Shown here piece by piece: positions 25,646 to 34,381 of a DNA stretch of 64,000 bases. Numbering within the stretch: position 1 is the stretch's first letter; every line of letters starts with the position of its first letter. Source of the DNA: Chroococcopsis sp964623815 (GTDB lineage Bacteria > Cyanobacteriota > Cyanobacteriia > Cyanobacteriales > Microcystaceae); contig CAZUVR010000020.1 of assembly GCA_964623815.1 (NCBI GenBank), positions 7,185 to 71,184 of the forward strand, given 5' to 3'. Under the pieces are notes generated by a model that saw only the letters and a list, made by a program, of their open reading frames with translations, was not told where the DNA came from and did no database searches. The position numbers and the translations under genes were made by a program.

Positions 25646-28262
25646 ATATTTCCTCGATCCGGGCTGGATTTTCTTCTCGCTTGAGATATTCGATCGCTAT
25701 CTTTCCAACGGTGGGGTAATGACGTTGAACTTCTAAAAGTTCCTCCAGGGTAAGGAAAAAGATCGCTCTTTCCCTCTGTTTATTCCTAACTGCGAACAAG
25801 CTCGTTGCGGCAGCGAGAAGGGCGAGAAAAGAAGGGATTAGGGCTAACCACCAGCCCCAGGAGAAGGCGAGGTAAGATAGGGTTAGTAGGGCGGTAGCGG
25901 CGAGCATCAAAGCCCCGATTAAACCGGTGAGGGACTGGAAACGCCAAGCTAACAGGGCACCGATCGCTCCCCAGACAAAGATCCATAACCATTCCCACAA
26001 TTTATTCCAGGTGGAGATCAAGGGTCTTCCGTCGAGGGCGGCAGCGATGAGATGACTGGTCATGTTCGCGTGTAGCACGACACCCTCCATACGTCCGTAG
26101 GGCGTTTCTAAAAAATCATTAATACTTTCGGCTTTACTTCCGATAATTACCACCTTAGAACGAAAATAATCGGCGGGAATTCGATTATCGAGTAGGTCAG
26201 TAAAGGAAATGGAGAGAAAATTTTCTACTAGGCCTCGGAAATTGATCGGAATCTGATAGCCCCCCGCATCGGCGCGAACATAACCGCCGTCGGAAGTATC
26301 GAAGGGAATGAAAATCGCTTTGCCTAAACGTACCTTTCTGTTTTCTAAATATTCCGGTTCTATCCCCTTGGTTTTTAAATAGGTGAGAGCTAACCGAGCC
26401 GCCAAACTATAGTGAGTGGTTTTCTCCTCACCGGAGATAATTGCCAACAAGGCGCGGCGTACTTTGTTATCTTTATCGAGAACCTGATCGCTGAATCCTA
26501 CCCGATCGGCTCTTTTCAGAACGGGGGGCGGTGCGATCGTCGGGCTAACAAGTTTCTCGATACCGTATAGGTTACGAGCCGAGGCGAATGTTTTTCTTAA
26601 TTCCTCGTACCCTGGTTCTACGGGTATATCCCGGTAAATATCGAGTCCGATCGCCGCCGGGTTTTGAGCTTGAATATTAGCGATCGCTCGGGCGAAAACC
26701 CCATCGGCAAAGGGCCATTGTCCCACCCTTTGAATATCAGACTCATCAATGGTGACGACGACGACTCGGGTATCGGTTGTCTCAGGGGGACGGAAGAGGA
26801 AGAAACGATCGAGTAGGCTCAATTCCGATCCCTGTAAAAGCCCAAGCGATCGAACTAAGAACAAACAAGCGCTGACGGCGAGGGCGATTATCGGTATCCA
26901 AGTTTTTTTAATTCGTTGTTTCGATACTTTTCGCCTCGCCTCTCCCCTGGCGACGGCGAGGGCTTGATTGGCTAATTCTATCGATTGGCGGGCTAAATTT
27001 AAACTGGCCACCAGATAACGATAGTCTAAATCGCCCAGGTTCTTACCCAGGGCCCAGGTTAAAGCCGATCGTAACTCTTCCCCTTGCAAAAGACGCGATT
27101 CATCCTCAGCGTTGGAGGCTTGCCAAGCTGCGAGAGAGGCGGCGTAGGGGCGCAGAGAATTCAATTTTTTTTCTACCCAGGCCCGGTCAAAAACTACTTC
27201 GTAGATATGGTTAAAAACCCTCAGCTTACCCGATACCTCTATTACCAGTCCCGAGAGGCGCAACTCCATTTGTTCGGGAGTACCGTCGGCGTTTATCTCC
27301 CCCTGCTCTAATATTTGGCCATAGAGGTCGAGCAAACGTATCGTCTTATCCTGATTTCTCATGAGACGATCCTGAATGGTTCGCAGGTGTTCCGGTTCGT
27401 CCTTCGCCTCCCAGTTATCTACGATGCGATATTTTACTACTCGTTCCACTAAGTCGTCTTCTTCCTCTTCTGTCTCCACCTCCTGAGCTACCAATTGACA
27501 AAGTTTTTGTGTTAGGAAGGGTTGGCCTCCCGTCCAGTCGAGAATTTCTGCCATTCTCACCCAGGGACATCGGAAGATTTCACCCCAACCTGCTATTAAG
27601 GGTGCGGTTTCTTCGAGGCTGAAGCCGGCAAGGGGAATCGCCTGCCCGAGGTTAAAAGGAGTTTGGGTTTTATCTTCTATCAAGCTATTCGGAGTAGCCA
27701 CGCCCAATAAGGCCCAGGTAAGGCGGCGAAAGTCGGGGTTTACCTCTCTCTGCTCGAAACAATAACGGATGAGGGCGAAGAAGTCATCGAGGCAGAAATT
27801 CTGACTGAGAACGCGATCGATCTCATCGACGAAGATGACGACATTTTCTTCTATTTCCCGTAAGAACACTTCCTCTAGGAAAATGTTCAATCGCTGTACG
27901 GGTGAGAATAGATCCCGTCTTTCGCGCCACCAGTTCCGCCATTGAATCCGCTCCGACAAGTAAGCCCCGCTCACCAATGATTGAACGATTCCCGCGTACC
28001 ACTTTTCGGGGGTAACGTCCTGTTTTCCGATCCCGGTGAGATCGATAAAAATACATAGGGTTCCTTCGGCTCGTAACTTTTGCATAGCACGCACCCGCAA
28101 ACTGGATTTACCCATTTGTCGGGAGTTAAGCACGTAACAAAACTGACCTGCTTTTAAGGCTCGGTAGAAAGAGGAGTCAGCCGATCGTATCACGTAGCTC
28201 GGTGCGTTAGCGTCGAGACTTCCACCCACTTGATACTCGAATTCAGGCTGTATTTCCCCCAT
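25617..28262 (-). CDS. AAA-like NTPase fused to a CHASE2 sensor domain
   Basis: An 881-residue membrane protein. Residues 1-400 are an AAA-like domain with a short Walker A (NSRQMGKSS, 46-54) and Walker B (VVIFVDEID, 141-149). A helix at about 445-465 enters the membrane, the CHASE2 domain (about 470-735, starting LSLLDRFFLFRPPE and DTRVVVVTIDESD) lies in the periplasm, and three helices at about 745-825 return the chain to a short cytoplasmic tail. CHASE2 is an extracellular sensor, usually attached to kinases or cyclases; here the output is an STAND/AAA-type NTPase instead. The gene is convergent with DUF928 and divergent from another AAA-like gene. Ligand and target are unknown. Confidence 0.9.
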   Translation of the reverse strand: MGEIQPEFEYQVGGSLDANAPSYVIRSADSSFYRALKAGQFCYVLNSRQMGKSSLRVRAMQKLRAEGTLCIFIDLTGIGKQDVTPEKWYAGIVQSLVSGAYLSERIQWRNWWRERRDLFSPVQRLNIFLEEVFLREIEENVVIFVDEIDRVLSQNFCLDDFFALIRYCFEQREVNPDFRRLTWALLGVATPNSLIEDKTQTPFNLGQAIPLAGFSLEETAPLIAGWGEIFRCPWVRMAEILDWTGGQPFLTQKLCQLVAQEVETEEEEDDLVERVVKYRIVDNWEAKDEPEHLRTIQDRLMRNQDKTIRLLDLYGQILEQGEINADGTPEQMELRLSGLVIEVSGKLRVFNHIYEVVFDRAWVEKKLNSLRPYAASLAAWQASNAEDESRLLQGEELRSALTWALGKNLGDLDYRYLVASLNLARQSIELANQALAVARGEARRKVSKQRIKKTWIPIIALAVSACLFLVRSLGLLQGSELSLLDRFFLFRPPETTDTRVVVVTIDESDIQRVGQWPFADGVFARAIANIQAQNPAAIGLDIYRDIPVEPGYEELRKTFASARNLYGIEKLVSPTIAPPPVLKRADRVGFSDQVLDKDNKVRRALLAIISGEEKTTHYSLAARLALTYLKTKGIEPEYLENRKVRLGKAIFIPFDTSDGGYVRADAGGYQIPINFRGLVENFLSISFTDLLDNRIPADYFRSKVVIIGSKAESINDFLETPYGRMEGVVLHANMTSHLIAAALDGRPLISTWNKLWEWLWIFVWGAIGALLAWRFQSLTGLIGALMLAATALLTLSYLAFSWGWWLALIPSFLALLAAATSLFAVRNKQRERAIFFLTLEELLEVQRHYPTVGKIAIEYLKREENPARIEEIFKTAKVASP

Positions 28263-28461
28263 AAATGCTGAACTTGATTTTCCGAAGTATGTACTTCTTA
28301 AAGTGTGCGTAAATAAATATTAACTGATCGACTGGAGGATAGCAAATTGTTGATAAATGAACACAAAAATAAATATCGCTCTGGAGTTTCTAATACTTGT
28401 AGAATTAAGCTAAAAAAATAGATATTTAAAATCCCTCTTAATCTCAATTCCGGAAAAACCC
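28263..28461. promoter_or_regulatory. Divergent promoter region with palindrome GAAGTATGTACTTC
   Basis: The spacer between the two AAA-like genes contains a perfect 14-bp palindrome at 28284-28297, 21 bases from the AAA-CHASE2 start. Its position inside the 5' region and its dyad symmetry suggest an operator for a dimeric regulator, possibly shared by both genes. It does not match the NtcA or LexA consensus. Confidence 0.4.
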
Positions 28462-29847
28462 ATGAATACAAACGAGTCTTTTACTTGGGAACAAGCCAAG
28501 GAAATCGCCGATCTAGCTGTCTTTCAGTATTCGGAGGAGCGGCTCAAAGATGTGGAGATATTCGTACTTCAGGGAGCGTGGCAGGGATTAAAATATAAGG
28601 AAATGGCGCTCATCTCCAACTACGGCGAAGATTACCTTCGGGGTGATGTGGGGGCGAAACTGTGGAAAAAGCTATCATCTGCTTTAGGGCAAAAGGTAAA
28701 GAAATCTAATTTTAAAAATTGTCTTCAAATGGCTGAATCGGGACTTTTATTCGTAAACCCCGTCGTTAACGACGGGGTCTTAGAGCGACGAACGACAAAC
28801 TATTCGCTACTGAGCTTTTCCCATTCTCTGGATATTCCCGAAGGCCCAGTGCCCCTAGGTTCTTTACTCTACATCGAGCGCAAGGGGGTTGAATCTATTT
28901 GCTATGATGCAATCATCAAACCTGGATGCCTGATTCGTATTAAAGCACCGAGGTTGATGGGAAAAACATCCTTACTCCAGAGGATTTTAGAGCGAGGTGG
29001 TAGCGTCAATTATAACCACGTACACTTAAACTTAAACACGGGGTTAGAGAAGGAGATTTTAAAAGATCTCGATAAGTTCCTGCGTTGGTTATGCGCTATG
29101 GTAGGTCGGCAACTAAATCTAGAAAATCTTCTTAAAGATTATTGGGATACGGAAATTCTCGGCAGTAACGTTAATTGTACGATTTATTTTGAGGAATATA
29201 TTTTACCGGCTATCGATCGTCCGTTAGTGCTGCAACTCGACGATGTGGATGCGATTTTTCCCTATACGGACACGGTAGAAGACTTTTTAGGCATGTTGCG
29301 GAGTTGGCATGAAAAAGGCAAGATTTCTCAACGATGGAAACAGTTACGGCTGGTTATCGCCCATTCTACCGAGTGTTACGTACCTTTAGACCTGAACCAA
29401 TCGCCTTTCAACGCTGGGATTCATATTGAGCTACCGGAATTTGACCTACATCAAGTGCTTTTGTTAGCCGATATGCACGGTTTAAATTGGCAGGCCCCTG
29501 AAGCGGAATTATTAATCGACATGATAGGTGGGCATCCGCATCTGGTAAGGCTGGCACTTTACGAGCTTTATTGTGGTAATCTAACCCTAGAGCAACTGTT
29601 AGAAAAAGCTTCTACGGAATCATGGATTTATAGCGCCCATCTCCGGCGACATCTGGAAGCGATTAAACACAATCGGGAATTGGCCATGGCCTTACAAAAG
29701 GTGGTTTCAGCCTCCGCCCCCGTAGAGTTAGATTCGGTACAAACTTACAAGTTACACAGTATGGGATTGGTTCGGCATTATAATAATCTGGTGGTGCCCC
29801 GTTGCCGTCTCTATCGTGAGTATTTTCAAAGGATTCTCTCTGCTTAG
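28462..29847 (+). CDS. VMAP-type HTH plus AAA-like NTPase
   Basis: A 461-residue soluble protein. Residues 1-95 match the N-terminal helix-turn-helix found in vWA-MoxR associated (VMAP) proteins: FTWEQAKEIADLAVF, LKYKEMA, YLRGDVGAKLWKKLS and KKSNFKNCL. Residues 125-460 are an AAA-like NTPase with Walker A at about 161-170 (APRLMGKTS) and Walker B at about 254-262 (LVLQLDDVD). Proteins of this kind are common in cyanobacteria and are considered parts of predicted conflict or signalling systems. It is divergent from the AAA-CHASE2 gene. No vWA, MoxR or effector domain is visible, and the CHAT protein nearby is the only candidate effector. Confidence 0.82.
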   Translation: MNTNESFTWEQAKEIADLAVFQYSEERLKDVEIFVLQGAWQGLKYKEMALISNYGEDYLRGDVGAKLWKKLSSALGQKVKKSNFKNCLQMAESGLLFVNPVVNDGVLERRTTNYSLLSFSHSLDIPEGPVPLGSLLYIERKGVESICYDAIIKPGCLIRIKAPRLMGKTSLLQRILERGGSVNYNHVHLNLNTGLEKEILKDLDKFLRWLCAMVGRQLNLENLLKDYWDTEILGSNVNCTIYFEEYILPAIDRPLVLQLDDVDAIFPYTDTVEDFLGMLRSWHEKGKISQRWKQLRLVIAHSTECYVPLDLNQSPFNAGIHIELPEFDLHQVLLLADMHGLNWQAPEAELLIDMIGGHPHLVRLALYELYCGNLTLEQLLEKASTESWIYSAHLRRHLEAIKHNRELAMALQKVVSASAPVELDSVQTYKLHSMGLVRHYNNLVVPRCRLYREYFQRILSA

Positions 29848-29919
29848 CGGAAATACCTTCTATCCCGATTCGACTTAGCTATTATGTTTTTGAGAGATAT
29901 TTATCGGAGTGATTGATTC

Positions 29920-30306
29920 ATGCGTCTTTTACATACCATGTTACGGGTCAATAATTTAGAAGAATCCCTTAAATTTTATTGCGATGTTTTGGGGATGAAG
30001 TTACTGCGTCAGAAGGATTATCCGGGGGGTGAATTCACTCTGGCTTTTGTCGGTTACGGGGATGAATCGGATCATACGGTGATCGAATTAACTTACAATT
30101 GGGGGGTCGATCGCTACGATTTAGGTAACGCTTACGGTCATATTGCGATCGGTGTCGATGATATTTACGGCACCTGCGAAAAGATCAAATCTTTGGGCGG
30201 TAAAGTTACCCGTGAGCCAGGGCCGATGAAACACGGCTCTACCGTCATCGCCTTCGTAGAAGATCCTAACGGTTATAAGGTGGAATTGATTCAGGCCAAA
30301 GGGTAA
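29920..30306 (+). CDS. gloA: Lactoylglutathione lyase (glyoxalase I)
   Basis: Converts the methylglyoxal-glutathione hemithioacetal to S-lactoylglutathione in the cytosol. All four metal ligands of the Ni-type enzyme are present: His5, Glu56, His74 and Glu122. The length (128 residues) and motifs (FYCDVLGM, NAYGHIAIGV, EDPNGYKVELI) are typical. It stands alone, 72 bases after the VMAP-AAA gene. Confidence 0.96.
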   Translation: MRLLHTMLRVNNLEESLKFYCDVLGMKLLRQKDYPGGEFTLAFVGYGDESDHTVIELTYNWGVDRYDLGNAYGHIAIGVDDIYGTCEKIKSLGGKVTREPGPMKHGSTVIAFVEDPNGYKVELIQAKG

Positions 30307-30377
30307 GTTATTTAGATAAAATTCCACTGGGTAGTGTTTTCCCCGTAGTGATACGATAACCTGAGTTGGGGATGATT

Positions 30378-30953
30378 TTAAATTTTTTCATAGGTCACGG
30401 TCAAAACAAAACCCTGTAGTACATCCTCACCAAATAACGTAGCGGGTAAGTCTACGATTTCCACCTCTCGCTCCTGCCGATAGATTTCTACCCTCTGCCC
30501 TTGAGGATCAAGCAACCAACCCAGACGTAAACCACTAGCTAGATATTCCGCCATCTTCTCCCGTAATGCTGTTAAAGAATCGGTACGAGAGCGTAACTCT
30601 ATCACGAAATCCGGACACAGCGGGGGGAATTTTTCTTGCTCATCCTCGCTCAAAGCCTGCCATCTTTCCCGCGCTACCCAAGCCACATCAGGAGAGCGAG
30701 AGCCACCATTCGGTAAACGGAAAATAGTCGAAGAACTAAACACCTCACCGAGTCCTGTTTGTTCGTTCCACGCCCCTACTTTAATAATCAGCCCCGCTTC
30801 TCGCCTGCCACTATTCCCACCTACTGGAGGCATGATTAATAATTCTCCTTTCGCGTTCCGCTCTAGCTTCCATGTTTCATTTACCTGACACAGATTATAA
30901 AACTGCTCATCCGTCAGATTCACCGTATCCAATTTTAAAACTACGCTTTCCAT
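30378..30953 (-). CDS. Uma2 family putative nuclease
   Basis: A 191-residue member of the Uma2/DUF820 family, restriction-endonuclease-like (PD-(D/E)xK) proteins that are multiplied in cyanobacteria and of unknown biological role. The core is visible as SPDVAWV (Asp), then PDFVIELRSRTD (Glu-x-Arg in the place of the usual Glu-x-Ser/Lys). A small hypothetical gene lies 27 bases upstream on the same strand, and ccaA before that. Confidence 0.88.
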   Translation of the reverse strand: MESVVLKLDTVNLTDEQFYNLCQVNETWKLERNAKGELLIMPPVGGNSGRREAGLIIKVGAWNEQTGLGEVFSSSTIFRLPNGGSRSPDVAWVARERWQALSEDEQEKFPPLCPDFVIELRSRTDSLTALREKMAEYLASGLRLGWLLDPQGQRVEIYRQEREVEIVDLPATLFGEDVLQGFVLTVTYEKI

Positions 30954-30980
30954 TACTTCCGCCCCACTCGATCTCTTAAC

Positions 30981-31232
30981 CTAATAAATCAACAGATAAG
31001 GAATAGAATACCCCCACCGTTTTCGCCAGTATAACCGCTTGAATTGTGGGCTATTAACCTCGGAAAATTCCTGACGGATTCCTAGTAAAATCAACCCGCA
31101 TCCCTTACGATACACTCGCCGTACTAACCCTAACTTCTGACTCGATGACATCTCGCGCCAGAGCTTGAATTGTACTAACTCCGCGTCTATGGAAGTATCG
31201 ATCGATTGAGTTATATATCCGGCTAAAGTCAT
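30981..31232 (-). CDS. Small conserved hypothetical protein
   Basis: An 83-residue protein with no signal peptide. The central segment (FKLWREMSSSQKLGLVRRV and LGIRQEFSEVNSP) resembles small cyanobacterial proteins of unknown function with a pattern of helix-MS/TxxQK-helix. The C-terminus is aromatic (WRKRWGYSIPYLLIY). It lies between ccaA (47 bases) and a Uma2 gene (27 bases), all on the minus strand. No function can be given. Confidence 0.6.
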   Translation of the reverse strand: MTLAGYITQSIDTSIDAELVQFKLWREMSSSQKLGLVRRVYRKGCGLILLGIRQEFSEVNSPQFKRLYWRKRWGYSIPYLLIY

Positions 31233-31279
31233 TCTATCTCCTGTGATAACTTCTCTAACCGCTTGACGTAAACCCCGTC

Positions 31280-32173
31280 TTAAACCGTAGTACCTCGATA
31301 TATCCGTTGTGCCTGTTCAGGGGATAAGTGGGCGTAACCGGGTAACTGTTGATTATTATGAGGCTTTGCTCCGTTACCGCTGAGAGATTTAGCCGCTTTG
31401 ACCGATCTAGTGGTAGCGGCAACACCTTTTTTAAGCTTCTTCGGCTCAGATTTTGGCTGTTGCTGAATATATTCTTCCGCTATTTTAAAGGGGCTAGTTG
31501 AGGTAAGACGACAACTCGGATGTAAGGTATGCAGAGGCTCGACGCTAGAAATCCTGCTGAAGGGATAGACGAAATCGTGAGAACCAGGGTCATAAGCTAC
31601 TATTTCCCCGCTTTCTATCCGGTATATCCAGCCGTGTAGAGCTACTTTACCTTGATGAATGCGAGAACGGATGATCGGATAGGTTTGTAGGTTATCCAAT
31701 TGATTCAAAACGTTTTCCGCTACGGTAATCTCGATTAATTCTTCCCCTTCTAGCTCCTTATAATTCTCTTTAACTAATCTTCTCGTGGCTTCTCCCTGTT
31801 TCAACCAATCGTAAACAAGGGGCATATCTTCCTGTAGGGCATTTAATTTCAATAAACCTTTCATGGCGCCGCAGTGGGAATGTCCGCAGACTATAATCTG
31901 CTCGATGCCTAGAGCTTGGATTGCATATTCTATGGAAGCTCCCTCGCCCCCATTGGTGGCTCCATAGGGGGGGATTATATTCCCCGCGTTACGGATGACA
32001 AATAATTCACCTACTTGAGCTTGAGTGATTAAATTTGGGTCAATGCGGGAGTCGGAACAAGTGATAAATAAAATTCTCGGTTTCTGTCCGTGGGCTAATT
32101 CTTCAAATAGTTCTCGATGATCGTGAAAATAACCGGACTGGAATTTTTCTAATCCCTCTAGGAGTTTTTTCAT
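31280..32173 (-). CDS. ccaA: Beta carbonic anhydrase, carboxysomal CcaA/IcfA type
   Basis: Converts bicarbonate to CO2 inside the carboxysome for RuBisCO. The zinc site is Cys39-x-Asp41-x-Arg, His98 and Cys101 (ITCSDSR, GHSHCGAM). At 297 residues it is longer than ordinary beta enzymes: residues about 205-297 form the C-terminal extension found in cyanobacterial CcaA, with a basic stretch (KKLKKGVAATTRSVKAAK) and a terminal LSPEQAQRIYRG segment. In Synechocystis that tail links the enzyme to the carboxysome proteins CcmM/CcmN, so the same is likely here. No ccm genes are in the window. Confidence 0.9.
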   Translation of the reverse strand: MKKLLEGLEKFQSGYFHDHRELFEELAHGQKPRILFITCSDSRIDPNLITQAQVGELFVIRNAGNIIPPYGATNGGEGASIEYAIQALGIEQIIVCGHSHCGAMKGLLKLNALQEDMPLVYDWLKQGEATRRLVKENYKELEGEELIEITVAENVLNQLDNLQTYPIIRSRIHQGKVALHGWIYRIESGEIVAYDPGSHDFVYPFSRISSVEPLHTLHPSCRLTSTSPFKIAEEYIQQQPKSEPKKLKKGVAATTRSVKAAKSLSGNGAKPHNNQQLPGYAHLSPEQAQRIYRGTTV

Positions 32174-32320
32174 AATGAGGTCTTCTTTAACGGCACGATC
32201 GATGTATAGATTTTATCTCTATAAAATTATGAAATAGGATGACCCTTTTGTATATAGAGACGGCACTACTTATCTTGAGCTTGCGTCTATAATCAAAAGA
32301 AATCCCATTGGTGTGAGTAA

Positions 32321-33337
32321 ATGGCTGTTCAACTTAAGCAAGCCCTAACGGTTGGCTCTTATATAATCAAGCAACGTCTTTCTGGGCGTAAACACTTCCC
32401 TCTAGTGCTGATGCTAGAACCCCTGTTTCGTTGTAATCTGGCTTGTTCTGGTTGCGGTAAGATTCAACATCCCCCGGAAATCCTCCGGGCCCACCTAACT
32501 CCAGAAGAATGTTTTCGAGCCGTGGAAGAATGCGGGGCACCAGTTATATCTATCCCTGGCGGTGAACCTCTCCTACATCCCCAAATCGATGAAATCGTTA
32601 AGGGTTTGGTGGAACGAAAAAAATTTGTTTATCTTTGCACTAACGCCATACTTTTAGAAAAAAGCTTAGATAAATTTACCCCCTCTCCTTATCTTACTTT
32701 TAGCGTTCATCTCGACGGTTTAAGAGAACATCACGATAAGTGTGTGGATAGAGATGGCATTTTTGATAAAGCAATAGCGGCTATTAAAGCGGCTAAAGCC
32801 AGAGGTTTTAGGGTAACTACTAATACCACCGTTTTTGAAGGTTCTGACCCAGAAGAAATGCAGAAATTCTTCGATTTCTTAGAAACTTTAGGGATCGATG
32901 GCATGATGATCTCGCCTGGTTATAGTTATGAGTGGGCACCGGATCAAGAACATTTCTTGAAGAGTGAACAAACTAAGGCTCTGTTCAGACAGATTTTGCA
33001 GCCTTGGAAGTCTGGTAAGAAAAAATGGAACTTTAATCATAATCCTTTATTCCTCGATTTTCTCATGGGTGAGAAGGATTATGATTGTACTCCCTGGGGT
33101 AGTCCTAGCTATAGTTTATTAGGATGGCAGAAACCTTGTTATCTTCTTAATGAAGGGCATTATAAAACCTTCCAAGAGTTAATAGATAATACTCGATGGG
33201 AGGACTACGGGCGCAAGAGCGGTAATCCTAAATGCGCTGATTGTATGGTTCATTGTGGCTACGAACCTACTGCCGCCACGGAAGCTTTTAAGCCCGCTAA
33301 TATGGGACGCGCCTTAGAGAGTCTTTTAGGGGCGTAA
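32321..33337 (+). CDS. hpnH: Adenosyl-hopene transferase HpnH (radical SAM)
   Basis: Attaches adenosine to diploptene in the first step of extended hopanoid synthesis. The 338-residue protein has the radical SAM cluster motif Cys38-x3-Cys42-x2-Cys45 (RCNLACSGC), followed by IPGGEPLLHP (GGEP motif), TFSVHLDG and a C-terminal Cys-x2-Cys-x3-Cys pattern (CADCMVHCGYEP) typical of HpnH. It indicates that the organism makes bacteriohopanepolyols. The gene stands alone here, transcribed away from ccaA, with about 150 bases of shared upstream region. Confidence 0.94.
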   Translation: MAVQLKQALTVGSYIIKQRLSGRKHFPLVLMLEPLFRCNLACSGCGKIQHPPEILRAHLTPEECFRAVEECGAPVISIPGGEPLLHPQIDEIVKGLVERKKFVYLCTNAILLEKSLDKFTPSPYLTFSVHLDGLREHHDKCVDRDGIFDKAIAAIKAAKARGFRVTTNTTVFEGSDPEEMQKFFDFLETLGIDGMMISPGYSYEWAPDQEHFLKSEQTKALFRQILQPWKSGKKKWNFNHNPLFLDFLMGEKDYDCTPWGSPSYSLLGWQKPCYLLNEGHYKTFQELIDNTRWEDYGRKSGNPKCADCMVHCGYEPTAATEAFKPANMGRALESLLGA

Positions 33338-33633
33338 GAGTCAGAATATAGTGACTGGTGGCTAGTGTTAGTCACCAGTCACTCGCCACTAATCACCCTC
33401 TCTAAAGTAAACTGAGTTCGGGTTAAATAATTCTAATTCCTTTAATTTTCATGGTTTTGACTCCTTATTAATTTAGGTTTAGCCTGCTCGGTCTAGTTCG
33501 AGCCTTTCCCAGTGTAGTCAGTCACCTATCAATGTCCTCTTGTAGCGCCGCCCCGAACTTCAAAGGAAACTCTATAGCCACCTTAACAGCTACAAATTTT
33601 AGACTTCGCTCGTTTCCTACATCAAAGTCGAGG
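33338..33633. other. Spacer after hpnH with perfect inverted repeat
   Basis: About 296 bases with no convincing gene. GTGACTGGTG at 33351-33360 pairs perfectly with 33373-33382 (12-base loop), starting 14 bases after the hpnH stop; no T-run follows, so it is an imperfect terminator candidate. On the minus strand a short open stretch encodes about 38 residues ending QEDIDR before a stop, without a good start codon, and may be a gene remnant. Confidence 0.45.
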
Positions 33634-34203
33634 CTAATCCGAAAAAATCACATCTTCGTAAATAGCCCCTATCTCACACTCCAAATCTATACTGGCAAAC
33701 CGTACTAAATTACCCTCTCCGTAGGGCGTTAACTCCCACTTACCCCGCTCGTTGAGCCAAAAAACCTCAACCCCAATACTTTCCGAAGCAACTAATACAT
33801 ATTCATTCAAACTCGATAATTGCCGATAACGAGAGAATTTAGCACCGCGATTATAAGCCTCCGTACTCGGTGACAACACCTCGATAATAAGCTTAGGATA
33901 AAACACCGCCGGGGCGGGATCTCGATCGCGCTCATCACAAGTCACCAACACATCGGGATAGAAAAACTCGCCATTCGGCGAAATTCCCACCCTCGTATCG
34001 GAACCCAATACCCGACAGTTTTTCCCCCGCAGATGGGGGCGTAACAAAGCGATCAGATTAGCAGAGATGGTGCTGTGAGCGATCGATCCCCCTGCTATCG
34101 CCAATACATCGCCGTTAATATATTCGTGACGGATTTCTTGTTTAGCTTCCCACTCAAAATATTCATCTGGCGATAGCTTGTGATAGTCGGGTACGGCGAT
34201 CAT
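33634..34203 (-). CDS. Uma2 family putative nuclease
   Basis: A 189-residue second Uma2 protein of the window, not closely similar to the first. It shows the N-terminal YFEWEAKQEIRHEYINGDV of the more typical group, YPDVLVTCD with the catalytic Asp, and LIIEVLSPSTEAYNRG with the Glu-x-Leu-Ser-Pro pattern. The cellular role of the family is unknown. It lies downstream of accB, separated by a region with stable hairpins. Confidence 0.92.
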   Translation of the reverse strand: MIAVPDYHKLSPDEYFEWEAKQEIRHEYINGDVLAIAGGSIAHSTISANLIALLRPHLRGKNCRVLGSDTRVGISPNGEFFYPDVLVTCDERDRDPAPAVFYPKLIIEVLSPSTEAYNRGAKFSRYRQLSSLNEYVLVASESIGVEVFWLNERGKWELTPYGEGNLVRFASIDLECEIGAIYEDVIFSD

Positions 34204-34261
34204 ATTTTTGACCTTGAATTAGATTAAAGAAAATCGGGAGCCTAAAAACACTCTTTAATTC

Positions 34262-34314
34262 TAATCCGCCTCCGAAACTGGTTTCTAAACGGATTACCGG
34301 GGAGCATCCCGGTA
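34262..34314 (-). ncRNA. Two adjacent stem-loops downstream of accB
   Basis: The 178-base accB-Uma2 spacer holds two neighbouring perfect stems. TAATCCG (34262-34268) pairs with 34290-34296 and encloses GAAAC/GTTTC (34274-34285). TACCGGG (34295-34301) pairs with 34308-34314 around a six-base loop. They begin 68 bases after the accB stop on the minus strand. No U-run follows. They may be a 3' RNA element, a processed small RNA or the end of a decayed mobile element; I cannot assign it to a known family. Confidence 0.35.
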
Positions 34315-34381
34315 CCCATCAAACGCCCGAATACTTCAGAAATTAGAGTTTTCAGCCCGTTAGTAAGACCGATTCTAGCTA

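Noticed and set aside
33497..33530. tRNA T-arm-like GTTCGAGCC sequence
   Set aside because: No pairing T-stem, anticodon arm or acceptor stem can be drawn around it.
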